A stretch of DNA of 43,083 bases, taken from Actinomycetota bacterium. Lineage in GTDB: Bacteria; Armatimonadota; SYMT01. Below the pieces are notes generated by a model. It was not told where the DNA came from and ran no database searches. It saw nothing but the letters and a program-made list of their open reading frames with translations. The stretch lies in contig SYKE01000168.1 in the NCBI GenBank assembly GCA_005798285.1, positions 1-43,083 of the forward strand, read 5' to 3'. Of the stretch, positions 1-8,418 are shown one piece after another. The stretch's first letter is position 1. The number at the start of each line of letters is the position of its first letter. Position numbers and translations under genes: made by a program.

Positions 1-1
1 G

Positions 2-1048
2 AACTTCCTCATGAGTCCCCCGCTCGTGGTGGCGTTCGCGCTTGCGGGCCGTGTGGACATCGACCTGACCACCGAGCCGCTGGGAACGGGGTTAGATGGC
101 CAGCCGGTTTACCTCGCCGACATCTGGCCGTCGGCGGAAGAGATCGGCGCCGTGCTCGGGTCCGCGAATGATCCGGAGACGTACCGGAAGCTGTATCGAG
201 ACTTCACCGAACAGAACCCGCTGTGGCAGCAAGTTCCAAGCAGCATCGGAACTGTTTATGAGTGGGATCGGTGGTCGACATACATCCAGGAGCCTCCATA
301 CTTCGAGGGATTCACAATGGATTCCGGAACGGCGTCCGATGTGGTCTCCGCACGTCCATTGGCCATCTTCGGCAACTCTGTGACCACAGACCACATCTCT
401 CCAGCCGGCTCCATCAAAGCGTCCTCCCCCGCCGGAACCTACCTGGTGGAGCAGGGGGTGCAGCCGGTCGACTTCAACAGCTATGGCTCTCGACGGGGCA
501 ATGACCGCGTCATGACCCGTGGCACCTTCGCCAACGTCCGGATCAAGAACCTCATGGTTCCCGGTATCGAGGGGGGAGTTACCGTCCACCAGCCCAGCGG
601 CGAGCAGATGTCGATCTTCGACGCGTCTGCTCGATACCAGGCCGAAGGCGCCTCGTTGATCGTGCTGGCGGGCCAGGAGTATGGCACCGGAAGCTCTCGA
701 GATTGGGCTGCAAAGGGTACCCGTCTGCTCGGGGTCAGGGCCGTGGTAGCGGAGAGTTTCGAGCGAATTCACCGCAGCAATCTCGTCGGCATGGGCGTCC
801 TACCCTGCCAGTTCCCGGACGGAGTGTCGGCGAACTCCCTTGGATTGACCGGGAATGAAACGCTTGACTTCGTGGGACTTGCAGCCGGTATCCGACCTCA
901 GATGAAATTGGCGCTGGTTGCACATCGACCGGACGGATCGACGGTAGAGACAGAGGTGACTCTTCGGATCGACACTCCGATTGAGGTGGAGTACTACCTG
1001 CACGGGGGGATCCTGCCCTACGTGCTGCGTCAACTCCTGAGCGCCTGA
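2..1048 (+). CDS. acnA: Aconitate hydratase, C-terminal part (gene cut by window start)
   Basis: Aconitase isomerises citrate to isocitrate in the TCA cycle through a [4Fe-4S] cluster in the cytosol. The reading frame is already open at base 2, so only the last 348 residues are present. The visible part carries the end of domain 3 ([12 protein letters not shown]) and the swivelling domain 4, with the family blocks [32 protein letters not shown] and [16 protein letters not shown]. The last block holds the Ser-Arg substrate-binding residues of the family. The Cys ligands of the cluster lie upstream of the window. The C-terminus looks complete, and a strong hairpin follows 26 bases after the stop. 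The block order fits the AcnA/IRP1 type rather than AcnB. Confidence 0.97.
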   Translation, partial: NFLMSPPLVVAFALAGRVDIDLTTEPLGTGLDGQPVYLADIWPSAEEIGAVLGSANDPETYRKLYRDFTEQNPLWQQVPSSIGTVYEWDRWSTYIQEPPYFEGFTMDSGTASDVVSARPLAIFGNSVTTDHISPAGSIKASSPAGTYLVEQGVQPVDFNSYGSRRGNDRVMTRGTFANVRIKNLMVPGIEGGVTVHQPSGEQMSIFDASARYQAEGASLIVLAGQEYGTGSSRDWAAKGTRLLGVRAVVAESFERIHRSNLVGMGVLPCQFPDGVSANSLGLTGNETLDFVGLAAGIRPQMKLALVAHRPDGSTVETEVTLRIDTPIEVEYYLHGGILPYVLRQLLSA

Positions 1049-1073
1049 TCCCCGGCATCGAAACCGACATCGC

Positions 1074-1124
1074 GGGCGCACCGAGCGAGCATATTGGCTG
1101 GTTCGGTGCGCCCAGTTGCTTCTT
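1074..1124 (+). terminator. Probable terminator after acnA
   Basis: A perfect 11-bp stem (1074-1084 with 1103-1113) encloses an 18-base loop and is followed by a moderately T-rich stretch (AGTTGCTTCTT). It begins 26 bases after the aconitase stop. The tail is not a clean T run, so termination may be partial. Confidence 0.6.
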
Positions 1125-1153
1125 GCGGCGGAGCGGGGGATCCTTGGGTCGAA

Positions 1154-1226
1154 AGTCGGCGCCATTGCACCGCCACGCGGCGGAACCCCGACTATCAAAA
1201 GGCCGAGCGGACTCTGACCGCTCGGC
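1154..1226 (+). other. Structured intergenic leader: two further hairpins
   Basis: After the acnA terminator two more hairpins follow closely. AGTCGG at 1154-1159 pairs with CCGACT at 1188-1193 and encloses an inner CCGCC/GGCGG stem (1170-1174, 1179-1183). A perfect 9-bp stem follows (GCCGAGCGG at 1202-1210, CCGCTCGGC at 1218-1226). The region looks like a folded 5' leader for the gene at 1265, but it matches no RNA family I recognise. It lacks tRNA features. Confidence 0.4.
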
Positions 1227-1264
1227 TACGCAGTAATCATCCTTTGGACATCGGAGCCCCAACC

Positions 1265-2632
1265 ATGTGGTCAACAAGAGTAACCAAAAGAATGATGCCC
1301 GTTCGTTGCGGTTGCGACTATCGTATCGAGGGGCTTCGTGCTGCCGGGGTGAAGGGAGACACACCGGGGGCCGAGGCCCCTTTTCGTTTTCTGCCCCGCG
1401 TTGCTCTATCGGTCCCACCGATCTCCCGATGGGGACTGTCGGCAGGCCTCATCGCTCTCGCGGCGAGCACTCTCATTGTGCCGGTCCGGTCGGACGATTC
1501 GAAGCTGGAGCTGATCGTTCGTGAGACGATCGGACTCCGCCGATTTGGGTATCCCGTCCTGGCGGATGTGACGCTTCCTCGCGGCGAGTTTCGGTCGGCG
1601 GCGGAGATCGGTCTGCAGGAAGGCGAACGAGACACGCCTGGCGTTCAGATAGAGGGCCAATCCTTCTGGCCCGACGGCTCGGTTCGCGGCGCCCGCATCA
1701 GCCTGAACCTTTCCCCGGGGCCGTTCCAGAGCCAGCGCTTCCGACTTGTCAGACGCAGCGCCCCCTCGCCCCCCGCAAGGCCGGCAGCGGAGAGCACAGC
1801 CCGCGAGTTCGTGGTGAGAAACACATATCGGATCGGCAACCAGGGATCGGATCTGATCACCTCGATCCGATATGGCGATCGCGAGTTCCTTCGCGAGCCC
1901 GTGAGACTGCGACTTTTCCGACCCGGCGCCCTGCCGCATGAGAACCTCAATCTGGGAATCTCCAGCGCCCGCCTGATTTCCCCCGGCCCGGTGCATGTCG
2001 AGATCGAGCTCATCGGCTCCTGGCAGGACGGCGAGGTCCGGTCCCCCTTCCGGATCACGCTGCGGCAACCGAACTCCAAGAGCTGGTTCGATCTGGAGTT
2101 TCAGACCCGGCAGAAGCGATCGGAGCCCCTGGTGGTCGAACTCTCGGCGCCCTATCGAGTTGAAGGCGCCACGGCTCTTTACGACTATGGGGTGGGGAGC
2201 TGGGTGTATGGAATGCTTCGGGGCACGGAGCGCAGCGTGCTGGCCGTCCAACGCGATGGGAAGTGGGCGCTGCAGGCTCCACCCGCTGCCGCGAATCGGG
2301 GCGCCCAGCAAGACTACGCCGCCGCAGGACCCAGGCAAGCGCGAGCCGAGGGCTGGGCACACCTGGTGGAGGGCGCTCCCGGCGGGCGCGCGATTGCATT
2401 CGGCTCCCCCCAACTTGCCGGGGGGCGGGGAGGGATGGAGGGCAGCATCGTGGTGGACGCCCGAGGTGAGTGCCGGCTTACCTGGCTTCCCAGATCCCGC
2501 ACCGTTCGGGTGCGGGCGCTTTACCACCACGTCAACGATCCCGTACACGTGAGCGCCGCAACCAGTCCTGCGGCCATGCTGAACCCACTGGAGGTCACAC
2601 TGGAGCGATCGCCCATCGGTAAAGAACGATAG
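1265..2632 (+). CDS. Exported protein with an N-terminal RIFT-barrel-like domain
   Basis: A protein of about 455 residues. A hydrophobic segment (GLSAGLIALAASTLIV) preceded by Arg lies about 60 residues in and looks like a signal or anchor sequence. The mature part begins with a block of the type G-x-x-R-x-x-YPV-x-x-x-V-x-x-PRGEF, followed by FWPDGSVRGARI. This resembles the N-terminal RIFT-barrel domain of PcRGLX/YetA-type proteins, which are associated with polysaccharide degradation. The rest is beta-rich and not recognised. The start is uncertain. ATG 1265 has GGAG 8 bases upstream, while ATG 1292 and 1295 and GTG 1349 are in frame with poorer sites. An intrinsic-terminator-like hairpin (1367-1390) falls inside the 5' coding part. 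Function is not established. Confidence 0.6.
   Translation: MWSTRVTKRMMPVRCGCDYRIEGLRAAGVKGDTPGAEAPFRFLPRVALSVPPISRWGLSAGLIALAASTLIVPVRSDDSKLELIVRETIGLRRFGYPVLADVTLPRGEFRSAAEIGLQEGERDTPGVQIEGQSFWPDGSVRGARISLNLSPGPFQSQRFRLVRRSAPSPPARPAAESTAREFVVRNTYRIGNQGSDLITSIRYGDREFLREPVRLRLFRPGALPHENLNLGISSARLISPGPVHVEIELIGSWQDGEVRSPFRITLRQPNSKSWFDLEFQTRQKRSEPLVVELSAPYRVEGATALYDYGVGSWVYGMLRGTERSVLAVQRDGKWALQAPPAAANRGAQQDYAAAGPRQARAEGWAHLVEGAPGGRAIAFGSPQLAGGRGGMEGSIVVDARGECRLTWLPRSRTVRVRALYHHVNDPVHVSAATSPAAMLNPLEVTLERSPIGKER
1367..1390 (+). terminator. Intrinsic-terminator-like hairpin inside the leader/5' coding region
   Basis: GGGGC (1367-1371), loop CGAG, GCCCC (1376-1380), then TTTTCGTTTT. This is a textbook intrinsic terminator shape. 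GGGGCTTCG at 1330-1338 can instead pair over 9 bp (one G-U) with CGAGGCCCC at 1372-1380, which would dissolve the terminator. That is the layout of an attenuator. Confidence 0.55.
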
Positions 2633-2661
2633 CAGCCAACCGTAGTTTCACCGATCAGTTT

Positions 2662-2690
2662 TTGCTAGGACCTGAAAGTATTGGCATTGT
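2662..2690 (+). promoter_or_regulatory. Weak candidate promoter for asp23 operon
   Basis: TTGCTA (2662-2667) and CATTGT (2685-2690) are separated by 17 bases in the 219-base gap before asp23. The presumed leader then contains an 8-bp stem (2755-2762 with 2775-2782) and a small second hairpin near 2790-2806. The match to sigma-70 boxes is modest. Confidence 0.3.
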
Positions 2691-2851
2691 GCAGGTGTCC
2701 CGGGGTGGTTGTCGCGAACAGTACCTCATTACGGTGGATGGAAGTTCCTGACTTACTGCCGCCGGGTGCACAAAGCGGCAGTGAGCGCCGTGTCTGTGCA
2801 CAGAGACAGCCTTTGAGACCCGCACGGCTCGCGAGAAAGAAGACTAAACCC

Positions 2852-3295
2852 ATGGCGGACACGGAAAACGTACCGGCCCTCCCCGAATCTGGCACCACGC
2901 TTCAGTCGGATCGGGGGAAAACCGTCATCAGTGATGGCGTTGTTTCCAAGATCGCAGGATTGGCTGCCCGAGAGGTCGAGGGCGTTCGGGAGTTGGTCGC
3001 GACCGGCTTGACCCAGACGATGGCCGGCATGGTTCGGGCTGTCGCTCGGCAGCAGTCACGCGACACCGGTATCTCGGTGGAGGTGGGTTCCAGGGAGGCC
3101 ATCATTGATGTCCGCCTCTGTGCTGACTACGGGGTGCCGATTCCTGAGCTGGCCGGAAACGTTCGGCAGAACATCATCGCCCGGGTCGAGGGCCTCACTG
3201 GACTGACCGTCAAGGAAGTCAATGTGTCGGTGCTCGACCTGTACTTCGCGCCCGACGAAGTCGCCGCCGAAGCTCCCGCGAAGCGGGTGGAGTAG
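2852..3295 (+). CDS. asp23: Asp23/Gls24 family envelope stress protein
   Basis: A cytosolic protein of about 147 residues of the Asp23/Gls24 (DUF322) family. In Gram-positive bacteria, members are tethered to the membrane by AmaP and are linked to envelope homeostasis. The core is typical: VISDGVVSKIAGLAAREVEGV, then GVPIPELAGNVRQNI and VNVSVLDLYF. The frame is open further upstream, but ATG 2852 is chosen. It has an AGAAAGAAG purine stretch upstream, and family homology starts just after it. The next two genes encode AmaP and DUF2273 proteins, the classical partners, which supports the call. A strong hairpin lies in the gap to amaP. Confidence 0.93.
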   Translation: MADTENVPALPESGTTLQSDRGKTVISDGVVSKIAGLAAREVEGVRELVATGLTQTMAGMVRAVARQQSRDTGISVEVGSREAIIDVRLCADYGVPIPELAGNVRQNIIARVEGLTGLTVKEVNVSVLDLYFAPDEVAAEAPAKRVE

Positions 3296-3305
3296 ACGCT
3301 GCTCC

Positions 3306-3333
3306 GGGTGAGGCGCTCAACGGCGCCTCACCC
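3306..3333 (+). other. Strong hairpin between asp23 and amaP
   Basis: A perfect 11-bp inverted repeat (3306-3316 with 3323-3333) with a 6-base loop TCAACG. It has no T tail, so it is unlikely to be an efficient terminator. It may stabilise or process the asp23 message and so set unequal expression within the operon. Confidence 0.55.
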
Positions 3334-3362
3334 ACCTACCCCGACTAGATGCCTGTGCTCTG

Positions 3363-3941
3363 ATGAACCAATTCAACCGAACCCTGGTGTGTCTGGAGGG
3401 GTTTGCTCTGGTCGTTGCCGGCGTCATCGTGCTCGCAGCGGCTTCAGGCGGACTGAATACCAGCGAGCTCCAGGGGATTCCCTGGTCTCAATCAGCAATC
3501 GTCTGGATTCAGGGGCAGATGACGGCGCAGTCGGCGGTCGTCATCGGCTCCAGTATCGGCATGGCGCTGTTGGGGCTGGGGCTTCTCTACGTGCAGTTCT
3601 CACGTCCCGATGTCGAGGACAGTTTGCTACTCGACCGGGGCCCCAAGGGTCAGACATCGGTTTCCGTGGAAGGGCTTCGACGATTGGCGGAACAGGTGAT
3701 CGGTCCGATCCCCGGCGTCCACCGCGTCCTGGCTCGCGCTATCAACCGCCGCGGAAGCGTCCAGTTCCGGTGTCGGATTGAGGTGCTCCCCGAGTCCAGC
3801 GTACCAGAGCTCCAGGATGAAGTGCGTGGCCGGCTTGCCGCCGCAATCCAGAACCACATCGGTCAAGCCGAAGCCGAGACGCGAATCGATATCCACTGTC
3901 GGGTGCGGACCCACGAACTGAGTCGGAGACGAGTCCAATGA
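3363..3941 (+). CDS. amaP: Alkaline shock response membrane anchor protein AmaP
   Basis: A 192-residue protein with two N-terminal membrane helices (about residues 11-29 and 58-77), joined by a short extracytoplasmic loop. A soluble cytoplasmic domain follows. This is the AmaP layout; in staphylococci AmaP recruits Asp23 to the membrane. The soluble part contains VSVEGLRRLAEQVIGPIPGV, which fits the family pattern. It lies downstream of asp23. Its last codons overlap the next start by four bases (ATGA), so it is translationally coupled to the DUF2273 gene. No clear ribosome-binding site is seen before the ATG. Confidence 0.85.
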   Translation: MNQFNRTLVCLEGFALVVAGVIVLAAASGGLNTSELQGIPWSQSAIVWIQGQMTAQSAVVIGSSIGMALLGLGLLYVQFSRPDVEDSLLLDRGPKGQTSVSVEGLRRLAEQVIGPIPGVHRVLARAINRRGSVQFRCRIEVLPESSVPELQDEVRGRLAAAIQNHIGQAEAETRIDIHCRVRTHELSRRRVQ

Positions 3942-4135
3942 ATCAGATCCGCCTGAGTCACCTTGGAGCCGTGGCGGGCCTCCTGTTCGGCTGGCTGGTT
4001 CTGCAGTACGGCGTTATCAAGGCTGTGTTCGTTCTGGCCGTGGGCGCCGTCGGTTGGCTGGCAGGTCGGGTCCTGGATGGAGACGTTGACCTCTCGGCGC
4101 TCAGCCGGCGGCGAGGAGATCAGGACTTCGATTAG
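3938..4135 (+). CDS. DUF2273 small integral membrane protein
   Basis: A 65-residue protein with two adjacent hydrophobic helices (LGAVAGLLFGWLVLQYG and IKAVFVLAVGAVGWLAGRVL) and a short acidic/basic tail. Its size and position directly after amaP match the DUF2273 proteins of Gram-positive asp23 operons. The start overlaps the amaP stop in an ATGA, indicating translational coupling. Its role is probably structural within the Asp23/AmaP membrane complex. That is inferred from context and is not visible in the sequence. Confidence 0.85.
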   Translation: MNQIRLSHLGAVAGLLFGWLVLQYGVIKAVFVLAVGAVGWLAGRVLDGDVDLSALSRRRGDQDFD

Positions 4136-4215
4136 CCGGCGCGCCGGGGAGCCTCGCAAAGCGCCCGTATTTGTTGAAGATCTCAGCCCTGATCACCGAA
4201 AACTGATTCGTTGCA

Positions 4216-4236
4216 GAGTACAGTATGGCTGTACTC
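4216..4236. promoter_or_regulatory. 21-bp palindrome upstream of ABC exporter (candidate operator)
   Basis: GAGTACAG (4216-4223) and CTGTACTC (4229-4236) form a perfect 8-bp inverted repeat around a 5-base centre. It lies in the 274-base gap between the DUF2273 gene and the exporter and is far less GC-rich than its surroundings. It could be a dimeric repressor site or a small RNA hairpin. No cognate regulator is evident nearby. Confidence 0.4.
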
Positions 4237-4409
4237 AAGGGGCCCGGCTTCCCGTCGCCATCCACCGATCGAGATGGCTGGCGATTGTTCCAGGGTCGAA
4301 GCGCGAACGCGCGAGACGTTTTCGGCCGACTGACCGACCGATCTGTCCGCAGCGTGGTTTTGGGACCCCATCGCGCCGAGACTCCCGGGTGGATGCCGGA
4401 GAGGAAGAT

Positions 4410-6749
4410 ATGGCGAAGGACCAGAACAAGCCGGGACCGATTTCCCGGACGGAGGACGTAGTCCTCGACCCAATCCAACTCGCCGGCGACTTGCTGGTTC
4501 TGCTTCGGGCACACCTGGAGCCGGATGAGGAAGTTACAGCGGGAGCCGAGTCCGACATGGTCTTGCCGGGAACCTTTGGGCAGTCCTGGCTGGTCGGCAC
4601 CACTCGGAGGATCCTGACTTTGACGGGGCCGCCGACAAAGCTCGTTGTCTCGGCCTCACTCCCCCTCAAGAACGTAATTACGCTCAACAGTCGCGACGGT
4701 TTGGGCAGCAGCCTTCTGGAAGCGGCGACGCCGGAGGGTGTGATCGTCCTGCTGCGCTACACCGAGGCGAAAGAACCCGGCATTGATGCGGCCGTCGATC
4801 ACCTGAAGAGCCTTCTCCCCGAACTGAACCGGGAGCAAGAAGAGTTCTACGGCGGAGAAGCGTTTGAGCACGCCCTGAGGCAGAAGACCGTTCCCTGCCC
4901 CAAGTGCTCAAAGCCGATGCGTCGGTGGATGACGGTGTGTCCGGACTGCGTGGACAAGCGAGAGTTGATCGGGCGCTTGCTCCAGCGATCCAAGCAGTAC
5001 TGGAAGCCGATCACTTACACGTTCCTGCTCACGGCGTTTCTTCGCTTCTGCGCCATCTATCCGGCGGTGCTCCAGCAGCAACTGGTCGACGAAGTGCTCC
5101 AGTTGGGTCGCGGCACCCAATATCAACCTCAGTTACAGCTCCTCATCAAGCTGGTGGTGATTCTCGCTGTGGTGCGCGTGGCCCAGGCCATTGCCAGCGG
5201 CGTACAGCAATTTGTGATGACCTGGCTCGGTGAGAAAGTCACCAACGACCTACGCCTGGACATCTACACCCACCTGCAGAGACTCGGAGTCAGCTACTAC
5301 GATCAGAAGGAAACCGGCTGGATCATGGACCGCGTGACCGGTGACACGGCCACGCTCCAGAGCTTTATGACCGACACCCTGCAGCGCACCGTCATCAACG
5401 TGGTTACGCTGGTGGTGATCGCCGTCATGATGCTTCAAGAAAACGTCCCGCTTGCGATCCTCGCATTGCTGCCCGCCCCCGTCGTCAGCGTGATGAGCCG
5501 CTACTTCATGAAGCGCACTCATGCAATCTGGCATTGGGCCTGGCGACGCCGATCGAGGATGTTCGCGCTCCTCTCCAACGTGCTGCCCGGCGTGCGGGTG
5601 GTGAAGGCGTTCGTGCAAGAAGATCGGGAGTTCGAAAGATTCGAACGCCAGAGCCTTCACTACATGGATGCTCGCGTGCAGGCTGCAAGGGTGTTCGCCG
5701 GCTTCAGCCGCAGCACGCAGATCATCATGGCGCTCTCCACGCTCGCCATCTGGGGCTACGGCGGTTATCTGGTGCTTCAGCAGCAAGCGGGGATCCAGCA
5801 GACCGGCGTGAGCGTGGGTGTGTTGGTGATGTTCATCGCCCTCGTCGCCCAGTTCTACTCCCCACTTCAAGAGCTCACGAACATGAGCCAGCAGATCCAG
5901 CAGGCGGCGACTTCCGGGCAGCGAGTGTTCGAGGTGCTGGATACCCGTCCGGACATGGAGGACGACGAGAACGCAATCCAGTTGGAGAAGATCGACGGCT
6001 CCGTAGAGTTCGACAACGTGACGTTTGGTTACGACGAGCGTCGCCCGGTGTTGAAGGGGATCACCTTCAAGGTGGAGCCCGGTGAAATGGTGGGGCTGGT
6101 GGGCCCCTCAGGTGCGGGAAAGAGCACCACGGTGAACCTCATCTGCCGGTTCTATGATGTCAGCGGCGGCTCCGTTAAGGTGGACGGGCACGATGTGCGA
6201 GATGTCCGACTCAGCTCGCTGCGCCGGCAGATCGGGATCGTGCTTCAAGAACCGTTCCTCTTCCACGGCACCATCGCCGAGAACATCGCCTACGGCGTCC
6301 CAGACGCGCCGATGGAGTTGATCATCCGCGCCGCGAAAGCAGCTAATGCCCACGACTTCATCCTGCGGTTCCCGGATGCCTATGACACGATGGTCGGCGA
6401 ACGCGGCACCAGGCTCTCCGGTGGAGAACGTCAGAGGATCTCGATCGCCCGCGCCATCCTGAAGGATCCTCGGATTCTGATCATGGATGAAGCGACGTCA
6501 TCCGTGGACACCGAGACCGAGGCGCTCATTCGAGGAGCCATAGATCGCCTCGTGGCCGGTCGAACCACCTTCGCCATCGCTCACCGACTGAGCACGCTTC
6601 AAAACGCGACCAAGCTCATCGTGCTGGAGAAGGGTCGCCTGGCCGAGATGGGAACGCATCAAGAGTTGCTCTCTCGACCCGATGGGCTCTTCCGGCGGCT
6701 CGTCGACATCCAGAAAGAACTCGCCGACGTGGTCGGCGTCGGAGGCTAG
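4410..6749 (+). CDS. ABC exporter with PH-like and zinc-ribbon N-terminal domains
   Basis: A 779-residue half-transporter. Residues 1-150 are soluble and resemble a PH-like lipid-binding fold (weak recognition). A zinc ribbon of two CPxC pairs follows (CPKCSKPMRRWMTVCPDC, about 168-185). Next come a type I exporter transmembrane domain (about 205-500, with SYYDQKETGWIMDRVTGD) and the nucleotide-binding domain. Walker A is GPSGAGKST with Lys571, the signature is LSGGERQR (about 669), Walker B is ILIMDEATS (about 690) and the H-loop is IAHRLST (about 724). ATP binding and hydrolysis residues are intact. The long upstream open frame is discarded because ATG 4410 has GAGAGGAAG 3 bases upstream. 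The gene ends 8 bases before the DUF1854 gene. Similar exporter/DUF1854 pairs have, as I recall, been tied to cyanophycin metabolism, but no cyanophycin gene is visible here. The substrate is unknown. Confidence 0.9.
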   Translation: MAKDQNKPGPISRTEDVVLDPIQLAGDLLVLLRAHLEPDEEVTAGAESDMVLPGTFGQSWLVGTTRRILTLTGPPTKLVVSASLPLKNVITLNSRDGLGSSLLEAATPEGVIVLLRYTEAKEPGIDAAVDHLKSLLPELNREQEEFYGGEAFEHALRQKTVPCPKCSKPMRRWMTVCPDCVDKRELIGRLLQRSKQYWKPITYTFLLTAFLRFCAIYPAVLQQQLVDEVLQLGRGTQYQPQLQLLIKLVVILAVVRVAQAIASGVQQFVMTWLGEKVTNDLRLDIYTHLQRLGVSYYDQKETGWIMDRVTGDTATLQSFMTDTLQRTVINVVTLVVIAVMMLQENVPLAILALLPAPVVSVMSRYFMKRTHAIWHWAWRRRSRMFALLSNVLPGVRVVKAFVQEDREFERFERQSLHYMDARVQAARVFAGFSRSTQIIMALSTLAIWGYGGYLVLQQQAGIQQTGVSVGVLVMFIALVAQFYSPLQELTNMSQQIQQAATSGQRVFEVLDTRPDMEDDENAIQLEKIDGSVEFDNVTFGYDERRPVLKGITFKVEPGEMVGLVGPSGAGKSTTVNLICRFYDVSGGSVKVDGHDVRDVRLSSLRRQIGIVLQEPFLFHGTIAENIAYGVPDAPMELIIRAAKAANAHDFILRFPDAYDTMVGERGTRLSGGERQRISIARAILKDPRILIMDEATSSVDTETEALIRGAIDRLVAGRTTFAIAHRLSTLQNATKLIVLEKGRLAEMGTHQELLSRPDGLFRRLVDIQKELADVVGVGG

Positions 6750-6757
6750 CAGATTCC

Positions 6758-7267
6758 ATGAGCGAACTTCCCGCGCACCCCAGCGATCTCCGACTCCTCG
6801 ATCCCACTAAGACGACCCTGGTGCTCGACGACAGTCGTCGCTTGCAAGTGCAGATCGGCATCGAGGAACGGATCGGACCTGTTCGGGCCCTGCGAAGCCT
6901 GCCTCTCACGCAGCCGGAACGGTACATCTCGATACAGGATGACGAGGGCGTAGAGATCGGTGTCATTCAGGACATGCGCGAGCTCGATTCGCAAAGCCGT
7001 GCGGCCCTTCAAGAGGAGCTTGACTACTACTACCTGAAGGCGAAAGTGACCCGAATTCTGAGAGTAGAAGCACGGCATGGACTCATTACGTGGCAACTCG
7101 AGACCCATCTCGGACCTCGAACCGTTCACGTGAGGGACCGACAGCATATCCGCTCCCTCGCGGACGGGCGCACCATCCTCACCGACATCCATGAGGGCAA
7201 GTACGAAATCCCTCCCATGGCTCAGCTCGATGAGAAGAGTGTGCACTGGCTGAGTGTGGAAGTGTAG
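6758..7267 (+). CDS. DUF1854 domain-containing protein
   Basis: A 169-residue soluble protein of the DUF1854 type, with the family blocks [38 protein letters not shown] and [20 protein letters not shown]. No catalytic motif is recognised. It begins 8 bases after the exporter stop and is very likely co-translated with it. Family members commonly lie beside this exporter type, so an accessory or regulatory role in that transporter is the best guess. Its biochemical function is unknown. Confidence 0.85.
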   Translation: MSELPAHPSDLRLLDPTKTTLVLDDSRRLQVQIGIEERIGPVRALRSLPLTQPERYISIQDDEGVEIGVIQDMRELDSQSRAALQEELDYYYLKAKVTRILRVEARHGLITWQLETHLGPRTVHVRDRQHIRSLADGRTILTDIHEGKYEIPPMAQLDEKSVHWLSVEV

Positions 7268-7311
7268 CGCAGGCGTCGCGGCCCGCTCGCAGCGCAGCAG
7301 GAGGGACACCA

Positions 7312-8418
7312 ATGGATCGACGACGACTGATTGGGCAGGCTGTGGGCGTCACCGCCGCGGCAACATCCACTCCGGCAACCGCCCGGGGTGCCGGTGCACA
7401 GCGACCTCCGATGAAACTCAAGCTCGGGCATCAACACCAGCACTCTCCAGCGTGGCTCACCCTACTTTCCTCGCTGGGTGTCAACCACATCTGCTCCGGC
7501 CTCCCCAGCCGTGTGCCGGACGAGAATTGGACCCCGGCCGGCCTCAAGCGGCTGAAATCACAGGTGGAGTCTTATGGGATTCAGTTGGACATGGTTCCGC
7601 TGCCCCTGAGCTCCTCCTACATCACCCGATCCGAGAACCCCCACATCCTGCTGGGTAAGGATCCCCAGCGAGACGCTGAGATCTCGACTCTGTGCGACAT
7701 GATCCGTGCCGCCGGAGAAGCGGGCATTCCCGCCGTCAAGTACAACCTCACCCTGCTCGGCGTGGTGCGAACTGAGCGCACTCCCGGGCGCGGACGATCC
7801 ACCTACAGCACCTTCGTCTACGACAAGGCAGTGCAGGATCCACCGCTCACCGAAGCGGGGCGCGTCGACGAGCGGCTCATGTGGGAGCGCATCACCTACT
7901 TCCTGGAGCGCGTGGTCCCGGCGGCGGAAAAGGCGCGCGTGCGCATCGCCTGCCACCCGAATGATCCGGGAATGCCGATCGGCAAGGGATTTCGGGGGGT
8001 GGAGTGCGTTCTCGGTACGGTCGAGGGACTCAAGCGCTTTGTCTCGACCTGCGAAAGCCCCTACCACGGTCTGAACTTCTGCCAGGGGACTGTTTGCGAG
8101 ATGCTCAAGACGCCCAACTCCGAGATCGTCGATATCATTCGATACTTCGGCGAGCGGAAGAAGATCTTCAACGTGCATCTCCGTAACATCAGGGGCGGCT
8201 TCCTCAACTTTCAGGAAACGTTTCCGGACGATGGCGACGTGGACCTGAAGAAGTGCCTGCGCGCGTACCAGGAGTGTGGATTTGACGGGATGATCATGCC
8301 CGACCATGTCCCCCATGTGGATGGCGACGCCGGGGGAATGCAGGCGTTCTCGTTCGCCTTCGGGTACATCCGGGCGATGCTTCAAGATCTCGAGCGAGAG
8401 GCGTCGAGACTCGCCTAG
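7312..8418 (+). CDS. Mannonate dehydratase (UxuA)-like protein with Tat-type leader
   Basis: A TIM-barrel protein of 368 residues. The N-terminus [17 protein letters not shown] followed by an Ala-rich stretch resembles a Tat leader, although the second half of the twin-Arg consensus is imperfect. The body has the order seen in UxuA: a metal-ligand-like [10 protein letters not shown], then [31 protein letters not shown], a [13 protein letters not shown] block and a final [11 protein letters not shown]. UxuA dehydrates D-mannonate to 2-keto-3-deoxygluconate in hexuronate catabolism. An exported location would be unusual for that reaction, so the substrate may differ. GGAGG lies 8 bases before the ATG. 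The 3' end overlaps convergent rimI by four bases. Confidence 0.75.
   Translation: MDRRRLIGQAVGVTAAATSTPATARGAGAQRPPMKLKLGHQHQHSPAWLTLLSSLGVNHICSGLPSRVPDENWTPAGLKRLKSQVESYGIQLDMVPLPLSSSYITRSENPHILLGKDPQRDAEISTLCDMIRAAGEAGIPAVKYNLTLLGVVRTERTPGRGRSTYSTFVYDKAVQDPPLTEAGRVDERLMWERITYFLERVVPAAEKARVRIACHPNDPGMPIGKGFRGVECVLGTVEGLKRFVSTCESPYHGLNFCQGTVCEMLKTPNSEIVDIIRYFGERKKIFNVHLRNIRGGFLNFQETFPDDGDVDLKKCLRAYQECGFDGMIMPDHVPHVDGDAGGMQAFSFAFGYIRAMLQDLEREASRLA

Noticed and set aside
92..772. Long open frame on the minus strand inside acnA
   Set aside because: It is a shadow of the aconitase frame in GC-rich DNA and has no recognisable domain.
1125..1195. Possible second c-di-AMP riboswitch (GCGGGGGATCC then GGGTCGAA)
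   Set aside because: The 5' half resembles the ydaO core, but the invariant CAGCTAACCTCG segment and a closing P1 stem are absent.
1202..1226. Stem-loop considered as part of a tRNA
   Set aside because: No cloverleaf, no TTCGA-type T loop and no acceptor stem could be assembled around it.
1406..2548. 380-codon minus-strand frame opposite the RIFT-barrel-like gene
   Set aside because: No homology pattern, low-complexity composition, and it mirrors the plus-strand gene, which has a signal peptide and domain match.
4225..4461. Small plus-strand frame before the exporter
   Set aside because: Its ATG lies within the palindrome, the translation is Arg/Pro-rich without motifs, and it overlaps the better exporter start in another frame.
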